Assembly (NCBI GenBank): GCA_031257305.1
Contig: JAIRPB010000141.1
Span: 1 to 34,783, forward strand
DNA from: Azoarcus sp.
GTDB taxonomy: Bacteria > Pseudomonadota > Gammaproteobacteria > Burkholderiales > Rhodocyclaceae
Length of the DNA stretch: 34,783 nucleotides
Reading direction: 5' to 3'
Shown here: positions 10,817 through 19,682 of the stretch, piece after piece
How positions within the stretch are numbered: position 1 is the stretch's first letter
How the letters are laid out: each line of letters begins with the position of its first letter
The notes under the pieces: generated by a model
What the model was told of the DNA's origin: nothing
Seen by the model: only the letters and a program-made list of their open reading frames with translations
Database searches by the model: none
Translations under genes and position numbers: made by a program

Positions 10817-12106
10817 ATGAGCCATCGTAACGAAACGCTTTTTGCAAAAGCCCAAACACATATTCCGGGCGGAGTCAATTCGCCCGTGCGCGCTTTCCGC
10901 GCCGTGGGCGGTACGCCGTGCTTTATCGAACGCGCCGAGGGGGCGCGGATATGGGACGCCGAAGGCCGGGGCTATATCGATTATGTTGGTTCGTGGGGGC
11001 CTGCTATTACGGGACATGCCCATCCCGACATTGTCGAAGCGGTGCAGGCGGCCGCCGCGAAAGGGCTGTCTTTCGGGGCTCCGACAGAAGCTGAAGTTGA
11101 AATGGCTGAACTGTTGTGCGGGCTGCTGCCTTCGCTTGAGATGGTGCGGCTCGTTAGTTCCGGCACCGAGGCAACGATGAGCGCAATCCGGCTGGCGCGC
11201 GGTTACACGGGGCGGGATGCCATCATCAAATTTGAAGGTTGCTACCACGGCCACGCTGACTGTCTGTTAGTCAAGGCCGGCTCTGGCTTACTGACTGCCG
11301 GGAACCCTTCGTCAAAAGGTGTCCCGGCAGATTTTGCCCGCCACACCATTGTCCTTGGTTACAACGACCTCGATGGGGTTGAGGCCGTTTTCAAAGCGCA
11401 CGGCAAAGAAATTGCCGCCGTCATCGTTGAGCCGGTCGCGGGTAACATGAACTTGGTGCGCCCCCGCCCCGGGTTTTTGGAGGGATTGCGCCGCCTATGC
11501 ACACAATACGGCGCCGTGCTGATTTTTGATGAAGTGATGACGGGGTTTCGCGTCGGGCCGCAGGGCGCACAAGGGCTGTTTGGCATCACGCCCGACCTCA
11601 CGACTTTGGGCAAAGTCATCGGCGGCGGTATGCCGGTCGGCGCTTTTGGCGGTCGGCGCGACATCATGGAGCACATCGCCCCGCTAGGGGCCGTCTATCA
11701 GGCGGGTACGCTTTCTGGCAGTCCCGTAGCCGTGGCGGCGGGGCTGGCCTCAATCAAGCTAACCCGCGCATCCGGCTTTTACGAGACGCTGTCTGCCCGC
11801 ACACGCCGGCTGGCTGACGGGCTTGTGAGTGCCGCACACGATGCCGGTGCGGTTTTTTCTGCGGATGCCGTGGGGGGGATGTTCGGGCTGTATTTCAGCG
11901 CCCGCGTACCGGAAACATTCGCCGATGTCATGGCAATGGATACGGGACGTTTCAATCAGTTTTTCCACGCCATGTTATCGAAAGGCCATTACTTTGCGCC
12001 GTCCGCTTTTGAAGCAGGATTCGTCTCCTCCGCGCACGGCGATGCTGAGATCGATGCCACGATATCCGCAGCACGGGAGGCGTTCGCCAGCCTAGGAAAG
12101 GGATGA
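10817..12106 (+). CDS. hemL: Glutamate-1-semialdehyde 2,1-aminomutase
   Basis: 429 aa; [17 protein letters not shown]..., [66 protein letters not shown]. Confidence 0.97.
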   Translation: MSHRNETLFAKAQTHIPGGVNSPVRAFRAVGGTPCFIERAEGARIWDAEGRGYIDYVGSWGPAITGHAHPDIVEAVQAAAAKGLSFGAPTEAEVEMAELLCGLLPSLEMVRLVSSGTEATMSAIRLARGYTGRDAIIKFEGCYHGHADCLLVKAGSGLLTAGNPSSKGVPADFARHTIVLGYNDLDGVEAVFKAHGKEIAAVIVEPVAGNMNLVRPRPGFLEGLRRLCTQYGAVLIFDEVMTGFRVGPQGAQGLFGITPDLTTLGKVIGGGMPVGAFGGRRDIMEHIAPLGAVYQAGTLSGSPVAVAAGLASIKLTRASGFYETLSARTRRLADGLVSAAHDAGAVFSADAVGGMFGLYFSARVPETFADVMAMDTGRFNQFFHAMLSKGHYFAPSAFEAGFVSSAHGDAEIDATISAAREAFASLGKG

Positions 12107-12125
12107 AGTCCATTGCCGGCTCCTT

Positions 12126-13559
12126 TTAGCGCACTGCCACTGTCCCGCTTTTCCATATCGGATCCTGCCAGCGATAGAACGCACTCAAGCTGCCGGGATG
12201 GTCGGCACGGCGTTCTACGCGGAGCATGTCGCGGTCCCAGAGTTCAAAACTTGTTTTGCCGACGCCTTTCACTACTGTCTCACGCGCTACAAGCATTTGT
12301 TTGTTGCCGGGAACCCATCCCGCGAATTCGATGTAGCCGAGTTCTGGGTTATCGGTGGAAGGCGGCACGATTTCAAGCTGCCATTTGCCTTGTTCTAAAC
12401 GAAATACCCAGAGTTCGCGCCAAGATTCAAGCGGCTGTACGGCCAACGTCATCATTTTTGCGTCCGGGCTAACAGAAAGCGATGCGGGCCATATTTGTCC
12501 GTAAGTGCAGTGTTCTGGCGTGTCTTGCGCCGATGCGCTATGGGCGGGAATAACTTGTACGCATGTCTGCCCGGGATTGCCTTTTGTCAGCCAAATGCCC
12601 GGGCGTCCTTTGGCAAGCTGGGGAACCGTCTGCGGTTGCGCGGCCCAACGCGAAGCGCCTACGCGAATGGCGGCAACGTTCCATGTGTTACGGTCATTTG
12701 CGGTCAGGGTATTTTTATTGACTCCGGCAAGATGCTCCTCTGCTTTTTGCCCCGCTTTGAAAACGGCAACGGGGTTGCTATCCGGTTGAATCGCAAGCCG
12801 ATGGGCGGCACTGGCCCAGACGCCGGCCGCCCGGATTTTGAGCCGGTTGCGTAGGTGTTCGGGAATGTCGTGCGTACTTTCCGCCAGAACGCGGTCAAGC
12901 AGTTCTGCGCGTTCTAAGTCCGAATCCAGCCGTTCGGAGGGCGATAGCGTGGATTTCACGCAATCATGCCGGGTTATTGAGAGCGCCGCGATGGCTTTTT
13001 GTTCTGAACTGGCAGGGCGTGTGAGGACGTGCTTCCAAGCGTCGCCATCGTAACATATTGTCATTTTGTCGTTGCGTTCAACGGAGTAGTACGACACGCC
13101 ATAACTGGCCACCGTTTCCATGTGTGCGGAAACGATGCGGGTTGTTTTTTCGTCGCCTGCGCGGGATGCGCGTAAAGCCAACCGGTCGGCCATTGTACCG
13201 AGTGCCTCAAACACGCCGGTATCAATCATGTCAGCGGGGGCGGCCTTAATAAACGCGGCGCTATAGGCGATGCCTAGCGATTCAGAACCGGGTTGGTTTT
13301 TGAGAAATTCCGCCACTGCCCGTAATTTGGGCGCTTCCCCCGCATTGAGTTCATGCCGGGCGGCCTGCGTTGCCAAGATGTAGCCGGCACGTTCACGCCG
13401 ATGGTCATAGACTTGGAGATAGTCGCCTTTGATGCCGCGCACTTCCAGCGTGTCGCCGTGAGTTAGTACGGCGTGGCGGGCCGCGTTTTCTTCCGGTGCG
13501 CCCCGTAGCGGGATTTGGTCTTGCGTCACGATGGCTAGGCTCAACAGGAGTTCGAGCAT
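12126..13559 (-). CDS. Putative exported protein with N-terminal SH3-like (SH3b) region, function unknown
   Basis: 477 aa; short hydrophobic N-terminus then IPLRGAPEENAARHAVLTHGDTLEVRGIKGDYLQVYDHRRERAGYI (bacterial SH3-like); remainder not recognised. Confidence 0.7.
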   Translation of the reverse strand: MLELLLSLAIVTQDQIPLRGAPEENAARHAVLTHGDTLEVRGIKGDYLQVYDHRRERAGYILATQAARHELNAGEAPKLRAVAEFLKNQPGSESLGIAYSAAFIKAAPADMIDTGVFEALGTMADRLALRASRAGDEKTTRIVSAHMETVASYGVSYYSVERNDKMTICYDGDAWKHVLTRPASSEQKAIAALSITRHDCVKSTLSPSERLDSDLERAELLDRVLAESTHDIPEHLRNRLKIRAAGVWASAAHRLAIQPDSNPVAVFKAGQKAEEHLAGVNKNTLTANDRNTWNVAAIRVGASRWAAQPQTVPQLAKGRPGIWLTKGNPGQTCVQVIPAHSASAQDTPEHCTYGQIWPASLSVSPDAKMMTLAVQPLESWRELWVFRLEQGKWQLEIVPPSTDNPELGYIEFAGWVPGNKQMLVARETVVKGVGKTSFELWDRDMLRVERRADHPGSLSAFYRWQDPIWKSGTVAVR

Positions 13560-13576
13560 GATGGCAATCCTTTCCG

Positions 13577-13601
13577 GTAGGGGCGGGTTTCAAACCGCCC
13601 C
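13577..13601. repeat. Short palindromic repeat GTAGGGGCGGGTTTCAAACCGCCCC
   Basis: Near-perfect inverted repeat upstream of the SH3-like gene; recurs in variant form at 24348 and 26193..26307. Confidence 0.7.
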
Positions 13602-13648
13602 AAATAGGTTTAATTCTTGTGCGTGAAAATGCTGTGCGGGTGCTTCGG

Positions 13649-14911
13649 TTAGCCCTCGTCGGCATCGTCCGTGTTGGTGGCGGCTCTGTGACTGGCATCC
13701 GGGGCGGCGGGAATTTTGCCGATGAGGTTTTCGCCGATGAAGCGCCCTCCTGCCGCCGGCGAGGCGATGATGACCTGCACCTTATCGGAGAGTTTTTCAG
13801 CCATCGTCTTTTGGATGAGTAGCGGGCTTTTGGCGAGAATGGCTCCTTCGCGTGCCATCTGTTCGCTGTTGACTTTGCCCACTTGGTCTAGCCGGTAAGC
13901 CTCGGCATCCGCTAATTTTTTGCGTGAATCCGCTTCTGCTGCCGCCTCAATCAGCCGTGCTTCGGCATTGGCTTGGGCAACCTTGATTCGCTCTACTTTG
14001 GCCGCTTCCGCCTCGAGTTCGCGCTGTTTAATCTGTTTTTCTTTGAACGGCAGGATATGTTTCATAGCCTCTGCTTGCGCTTGCGCGGCAATCACCTGTT
14101 CTTGGGCGGCGGCCTCGGCGGTTTTTTCGCGCCGTGCTTTTTCAGCTTCTGCAACCAGTTCGCTTTGCCGGACTTCCTTTTCTTTGAGTTCAAGCGTGAA
14201 TTTCATCTGTTCCGTTGCCAATTCCGCCGTCAGCATGTTTTCCATGCCTTTGAGGTAATCCGGCGGAAGATCGACTTTGCCCAAGGTAAATGTTTTGAGT
14301 TTGATGCCGTCCTCGGTCAGCCGCTCTTGGAGTTCTTTTGAAATTTCCGCTTGGATTTCTTGCCGCTTGCTAGAGAAGATTTCGCGCACGGTGTAGCGCG
14401 GGAAGGTTTTGTGCAGTACGCCTTGGATGACGGGCTGAACGAGGTCTGCGTCAATATCTTCCGGCAGGTTACGCGCCATATCCTGCAATCTATCGAAATC
14501 AAGCGCATAGCGGACGGTGTAATCCACGCCAAGAGTCAGCCCTTCAATTGACTGGAAAGTGAAACCATCTTGATGGGCGTCTTTTTTGGGTTGGTAAACC
14601 TTGTCCCGTAGCGGGAAAGTACGGAATTCATGCACCATTGGAATGACCACGGCAACGCCTTCCCGGTATTTCTCGGCATGGCCCGTCCATTGGTTGATGC
14701 GTAGCCCAAGTTCGCCATTGGGAACGGGTTGGACGGGAAAATGTGTGGCAACGCCATAAACGGCGAGGCCAACGGCTCCCAGAACGGCAAAGCGTTTCCA
14801 CGGTAGGTTGGCGATAGCCCGCCCTAGAACGCTGGCGGCTTTAAGGATTAGTTCTTGACGGGGCGAACGCGGGGCGGCGCTGTTCGTGGTGTCGGCGAAA
14901 TCGTGTTCCAT
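13649..14911 (-). CDS. SPFH/band-7 (prohibitin-like) membrane protein
   Basis: 420 aa; single N-terminal TM, GELGLRINQWTGHAEKYREGVAVVIPMVHEFRTFPLRDKVY, SIEGLTLGVDYTVRYALD, long Ala/Glu/Lys coiled coil. Confidence 0.88.
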   Translation of the reverse strand: MEHDFADTTNSAAPRSPRQELILKAASVLGRAIANLPWKRFAVLGAVGLAVYGVATHFPVQPVPNGELGLRINQWTGHAEKYREGVAVVIPMVHEFRTFPLRDKVYQPKKDAHQDGFTFQSIEGLTLGVDYTVRYALDFDRLQDMARNLPEDIDADLVQPVIQGVLHKTFPRYTVREIFSSKRQEIQAEISKELQERLTEDGIKLKTFTLGKVDLPPDYLKGMENMLTAELATEQMKFTLELKEKEVRQSELVAEAEKARREKTAEAAAQEQVIAAQAQAEAMKHILPFKEKQIKQRELEAEAAKVERIKVAQANAEARLIEAAAEADSRKKLADAEAYRLDQVGKVNSEQMAREGAILAKSPLLIQKTMAEKLSDKVQVIIASPAAGGRFIGENLIGKIPAAPDASHRAATNTDDADEG

Positions 14912-15151
14912 GATGCTTCTCCAGAGAAGGCGTTGATGTTTTGGTGGCGGGGCGCTGTTGGCTGCGTTTAGCGTCGTGCTGGGTGTGCATCATGAAACCG
15001 GGAACGTGGAGCGTTCCATGCCATCGCTATCCCACATTGTTCATAGGGGGGAACGTTTTTTCTGATGGCGTGAAGGAATATTCACGCGCCTTTTCTGCCT
15101 CACGCCCTGCGGTACGATATAAGCCTTTAGATGAACGGATTGGGCAGCGCG

Positions 15152-15877
15152 ATGTACAAGGTAGCCATCATTGAGGACGACGAACCCACCAGCGGGCAGT
15201 TACGCGACTGGGTACTTTCTGCCGCGCCAGATATTGCGGTGGCGCAGTGGTTTACACGTGACGCCGCCGAAACAGCCATTGCGCGTGAGGACTATGACCT
15301 CGTAATTCTCGACATTGAGCTTGGGCGCGACCGCCATGCCGGGGTTGCCATCATCAACGCTATCAACAAAGTTGGGCGCGGTACGCCCGTGCTTGTGGTT
15401 TCAGCAATGCCAGCGGCCATTTACCGGGGCATCATGAAAGCACTCGACGCTTGGGACTATCTTCAGAAAACCACTTTTGAGGAACCGGAATTCATCGAGA
15501 CTTTCCTCGACATGCTACGTGCCGCGAAAAGCCGACGCCGGAGCGAGGAAAACGCAACGCCCAAAACTAACGGCGAAGAACTTTCCATTGACCCACTAAG
15601 ACAGGGCGTACCTTTTTGGCGCGGGAAGCGGGTCAACGTGCCGCTTACCGCACAGCGCATCCTCGCCGCGCTTTTTGAGCGCCGGGGCGAAGTCGTCTCT
15701 TATGATGATTTATTCGCGGTCGTAAAAAGCGGGCGCAACCGGGAGAACATCCGCAAGCACATCAGCACTTTGCGCGAAGCCTTCCGTGAACTCGATGAAC
15801 ATTTTGATGCCATCGAAAATGTGCCGATGCGGGGCTTCCGCTGGGTTTCCCCGAACCCGGCAGATAAGCGTTCATGA
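15152..15877 (+). CDS. Two-component response regulator with C-terminal winged-helix-like DNA-binding domain
   Basis: MYKVAIIEDDEPTSGQLRDWVLSAAPD...YDLVILDIELGRDRHAGVAII... receiver; C-terminal LTAQRILAALFERRGEVVSYDDLFAVVKSGRN...RKHISTLREAF...GFRWV resembling trans_reg_C. Confidence 0.85.
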   Translation: MYKVAIIEDDEPTSGQLRDWVLSAAPDIAVAQWFTRDAAETAIAREDYDLVILDIELGRDRHAGVAIINAINKVGRGTPVLVVSAMPAAIYRGIMKALDAWDYLQKTTFEEPEFIETFLDMLRAAKSRRRSEENATPKTNGEELSIDPLRQGVPFWRGKRVNVPLTAQRILAALFERRGEVVSYDDLFAVVKSGRNRENIRKHISTLREAFRELDEHFDAIENVPMRGFRWVSPNPADKRS

Positions 15878-17985
15878 AACATTTCCTGCGCTGGCTGGCG
15901 TCGTTTCGCTTACGGCTGTTATTCCGTACCGCGTTTCTGGTACTCATTATTGCGGTCATTGTGCTGGCGATAGCGGTTCTGCAAGAAGAAAAACAGCGAG
16001 CGTGGCGCAATTACCAGAGTGTGCTGGCTAAAACCAAAGAGCAGATTGTGGCGCGGTTGCGTCACCCTTCAGGACAGCTTGCGCTCATGAACCCGGCGCG
16101 GCGCACGGGCGGCACAAAGGGCGTCCATCCCGTGTTGCTGCCGTTCTCAAGCATTGATTTTGATGATAGGAACAAAGCGTGGAATGCCGTGGAAATGGCG
16201 GACTGCCTCATCCGCTATCCGCGCCACGGGAGCCTGTGTGTGGGCATTGGCAATAATCCGTGGATTGGCGGGTTTATTTATGTAGCGGGCACGTTTGCAA
16301 GCGGCCCGCTGACGGCGCATGACATTGGTGACAGATACTTGGACGGTTCGCACCGTATGCTCGTTACCGTCCAAATACGTGGGACGCAATACCGTTGGAT
16401 TGCGCCGTTCGAGCTATTGCCGCCCGGTCGCGGAGTTCCTGTGGGCGGCATCATCGGGCGTTTAACCGGTTATGTAGAGCTAGAAGGGCGGGATTACGAT
16501 AAACGTATGCCAGAGAAAGAATTCCGTGGCTGGTTGTGGCAGGAACCGCACTGTGTTGATACGCACGATGCGCAAAATTGCGAGCGTAAGTCCATTTTCT
16601 CGTTGCGGCTTCCCGTTGAAGAACTGATTGCGGATAGGTTACGGAATCGGCGTGCCCCTTGGCCGCCGCCTGACCTCGACGACATTGCCGTTGAAATCTA
16701 CTTCCTGCCGCCGGGTGAATACACAAATCGCAGTGATGCCCTGTTCGATAGCGCCTCCCCCGAAGCAGTAGCGCCTTTTTCGCTCAACGAGTTAGGCGGG
16801 CTTCTTCAAACGGGCGAAAACCTGCGCATCCTACGCAATGAAACCCAAGTGGCCGTTATCCGGGGGCGGGATGGTTTGGAAGATCAGGTTTCCCCCATGC
16901 TGACGCGGCTCATCCGCCGTCTGCCTGTTGTGATGTTTGGCGAAGGGCAGGACACGTCCGCCGCGCCTATTGAGCTTGACGATACCGTGACCACCCCTTT
17001 GGGCGATTACCGCATTGTTTTAACGGGGGACGCGGGGCACGTTGTCAACCAGACTTTGAGCGCCGTAGCAACACGCCTAGCTTGGTTTGTTGGCGCGGTC
17101 ATGGCTACCATCATGCTGGTCTGGTTTGTGATTGAGATTGGCATCATCCGCCGCATCGCGCGGATTACGGGACGCGCTAAACAGTTTTCGCCTTGGCGCG
17201 AAGAGTCCGGCCTCACAACATTCAGTTTTTCCGATTTTGAAGGCGTCGACGAACTTGGCATTCTCGCCAGCCGCTTGGACTGGCTGTTAGCCCGCGTCCG
17301 CGAAGATTCAAGCCGGGAACGCATCCGTGCCGCCCAAGAAAAAGAACAATGGCACGCTGTTGGGCACGAGATTATGTCACCCCTGCAATCGCTGCTCGCG
17401 CTACACGGCAACCCCGATGACCCCGATTACCGCTACCTTGCCCGGATGCAGCAAGCCGTCCGCGTACTTTACGGCAGCGCCAGCCCAAGCGAAGCGTTCC
17501 AGTCCTCCACAGTGGCGATGGAGACGTTAGACATCAATGGTTTTCTAGCCGACATCGCGGCCAATGCCCCGCATATTGGCGTTGTCAATGTCCGTTATGT
17601 GCCTTGCGATGAGCCGGTTTGGGTACACGCCAGCGAATACGCGCTTGAAGATGTTATCGGGCATTTGCTCAAGAATGCCGACCGCCATCGCCAGCCCGAT
17701 ACCCCCGTTACCTTAACGCTTGATGCCGGCAACAAAGCCGGAGCCGGCGAGGTAACAGTCAAAGTTCATAACATCGGCGTACCCATCGCTCCCGAATGGC
17801 AGGACAAAATTTTTGAATACGGCTTTTCCGGCGCAACAGGCCGCGACAACGAAGGGCGTCGCGGCCAAGGCTTGTTCGTGGCAAAAACCTACATGGCGAA
17901 AATGGGCGGGACTCTGCGCACGGAGAACGAAGCAGAAGGCGTGAGTTTTTATCTCACCCTAAAACGGGTGCAAGAGCGCGATTGA
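15874..17985 (+). CDS. Membrane sensor histidine kinase
   Basis: 703 aa; N-terminal TM and second TM (WFVGAVMATIMLVWFVIEIGI), H-box-like AVGHEIMSPLQSLLALHG, ATPase region HLLKNADRHRQP...GRRGQGLFVAKTYMAKMGGTL; start overlaps RR stop by 4 bp (ATGA). Confidence 0.87.
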   Translation: MKHFLRWLASFRLRLLFRTAFLVLIIAVIVLAIAVLQEEKQRAWRNYQSVLAKTKEQIVARLRHPSGQLALMNPARRTGGTKGVHPVLLPFSSIDFDDRNKAWNAVEMADCLIRYPRHGSLCVGIGNNPWIGGFIYVAGTFASGPLTAHDIGDRYLDGSHRMLVTVQIRGTQYRWIAPFELLPPGRGVPVGGIIGRLTGYVELEGRDYDKRMPEKEFRGWLWQEPHCVDTHDAQNCERKSIFSLRLPVEELIADRLRNRRAPWPPPDLDDIAVEIYFLPPGEYTNRSDALFDSASPEAVAPFSLNELGGLLQTGENLRILRNETQVAVIRGRDGLEDQVSPMLTRLIRRLPVVMFGEGQDTSAAPIELDDTVTTPLGDYRIVLTGDAGHVVNQTLSAVATRLAWFVGAVMATIMLVWFVIEIGIIRRIARITGRAKQFSPWREESGLTTFSFSDFEGVDELGILASRLDWLLARVREDSSRERIRAAQEKEQWHAVGHEIMSPLQSLLALHGNPDDPDYRYLARMQQAVRVLYGSASPSEAFQSSTVAMETLDINGFLADIAANAPHIGVVNVRYVPCDEPVWVHASEYALEDVIGHLLKNADRHRQPDTPVTLTLDAGNKAGAGEVTVKVHNIGVPIAPEWQDKIFEYGFSGATGRDNEGRRGQGLFVAKTYMAKMGGTLRTENEAEGVSFYLTLKRVQERD

Positions 17986-18002
17986 TAAACTTGAACCGGG
18001 TA

Positions 18003-18360
18003 GAAAGCCGTTGGCCGGGATGCTGCGCCCCGCCCATTTTTAAGATTTCGCTTCGTTTTCGGAATCGTCCGGTTCCGGGACGGCATCCTCGAAAGTTTCT
18101 TCATCGTCTTCGATACTAGGCCCGCGATGAGCGGGGCGGCGGCGGGGGCTAGGCAAACCTTGGAAGAAGCGTTTGTCGACTACGTCGATATTGGTGTTGA
18201 AGCGGGCAAGCCGCAGCGCCGCCCCCGCGCAATAAATGAAAGAGGCAATCCAGCCGAGCTTGCCTAAATCAATGAGTGCCCAGACATAGACCACCAGCGC
18301 GGGAGCGACCCCAAAGCACACTATGTCGGAGAGCGAATCGTATTGCGCGCCAAATTCGCT
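18003..18360 (-). pseudogene. Partial second copy of pssA: 3' end retained, ~388 bp internal deletion and 1-bp insertion, 5' end absent
   Basis: Direct alignment by eye: 18003..18360 matches 19646..20390 with 19756..20143 missing, about 8 substitutions and one extra G; identity stops abruptly after caaattcgct. Confidence 0.92.
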
Positions 18361-18414
18361 ACATCTACTGATAATCGTGCACCTTCAGTTTGCCGATGCT
18401 GGCAAACAGGTCAG

Positions 18415-19581
18415 TCAGACATCAGGCTTTTCTGTGGCACGTTTCACTTTGAAGTTGTTGTCATCGCGGCAGTAAGCCAGCGTATCGAAAACAATGCCGC
18501 TGATGCGCATCAGGTCGTCCGGTTGGCGGAGCGCAATAGCATCACCGCTTACAATCTCCAGCCCGGCACGGATGATCTCGCGTTTTCTCTCATCGTTGAG
18601 CGGGACGCAGATTTGGATGTTCGGCACTTTCTTGTCAGCGCGATACCGCATCAACCAGCGGTTAGTTTTGCCTTGGTACAGCAGCGTGTAGTAGCTTTCT
18701 GTGTCTTTCCCCACGACCTCGGAATTTTCGCCCAAGATGGACTTGGCAATTTCGAGAAAACGACGTTCAGCATAGGTCGTGACAATGCGGGGATTGTCTG
18801 GATCAACCCAATCTGATTTATCTTCGCCATTTGTGGGAGCGGGCACAGGTTCTGGGGTGGGCGCATCTGGCCGCGCTGTAAGTCCCGTTACAACCATGTC
18901 ACTGACTGCCTGGCCGACTGCCTGTTTCACAATCGGGGTAATGCTATCCAGAAATTTGGCATTGAACTGCCGCTGAACATCAGCGCGGGTTGCAACATAG
19001 CGCACAAAATCAGTATCTGGGTCACGCAAGCTGTCGCGGATGACATTGGTAAAAGCGGTTAGATAAATACTGACCTCGGCAAGTGTGCGCAGAGCATCCG
19101 GTTGGAATTCATCGTAGCGGAAGTGTTGCAGACGGGCGATTTGCATATCGTTGAGTGCCGAGAAATCCACGACCAAAAACGGCTCGCTGTCCATCACGTT
19201 TTTGTTCTTCAAATCAGTAAAAAACCGCCATTCCCGCCCGTTGGTAATGGCCGCTACCGCGACTTCCGGCGTTGCATTGAAATACCGTGCCAGTTGTGGG
19301 ACATGGTTTGTCAGCGTGACAGTCCATGCTTTTGCCTCAATAAACATTACGGGGATGTCATGGCAAAACAGCGCATAGTCCACACGCTCATTGGCTTTGA
19401 CACCGGGAAAATCCGCGCCGTATTCTGCTTTAACCCGAGTCGGGTCAAACGGCGAAAAACCGAGGATGTCCAAGAGCGGCAGAATCAGTGCCTGTTTGGT
19501 TGTCTCTTCCGTGGCGCAATGGATGCCAACCTTGGTGACGTGTTCAGCATGTTGACGGATACGATCCGAGAATTCCTGCAT
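18415..19581 (-). CDS. Stand-alone type I restriction HsdR_N-like PD-(D/E)xK nuclease-fold protein
   Basis: 388 aa; NERVDYALFCHDIPVMFIEAKAWTVTL fits a D...(E/D)xK core of HsdR N-terminal domains; EETTKQALILPLLDILGFSPFDPTRVKAEYGAD typical upstream helix; no helicase motor in the ORF. Confidence 0.78.
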   Translation of the reverse strand: MQEFSDRIRQHAEHVTKVGIHCATEETTKQALILPLLDILGFSPFDPTRVKAEYGADFPGVKANERVDYALFCHDIPVMFIEAKAWTVTLTNHVPQLARYFNATPEVAVAAITNGREWRFFTDLKNKNVMDSEPFLVVDFSALNDMQIARLQHFRYDEFQPDALRTLAEVSIYLTAFTNVIRDSLRDPDTDFVRYVATRADVQRQFNAKFLDSITPIVKQAVGQAVSDMVVTGLTARPDAPTPEPVPAPTNGEDKSDWVDPDNPRIVTTYAERRFLEIAKSILGENSEVVGKDTESYYTLLYQGKTNRWLMRYRADKKVPNIQICVPLNDERKREIIRAGLEIVSGDAIALRQPDDLMRISGIVFDTLAYCRDDNNFKVKRATEKPDV

Positions 19582-19682
19582 GAGAAGCTCCTGTGGTTAA
19601 GCGGGTTGGTTGGGATATTCTCGGCTTCGCTGATCGATGTAAATGGAAAGCCGTTGGCCGGGATGCTGCGCCCCGCCCATTT

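Noticed and set aside
18040-18321. 93-aa ORF as a small functional membrane protein
   Set aside because: It is the frame-restored remains of the pssA duplicate; frameshift, internal deletion and missing catalytic N-terminal motif argue for a pseudogene.
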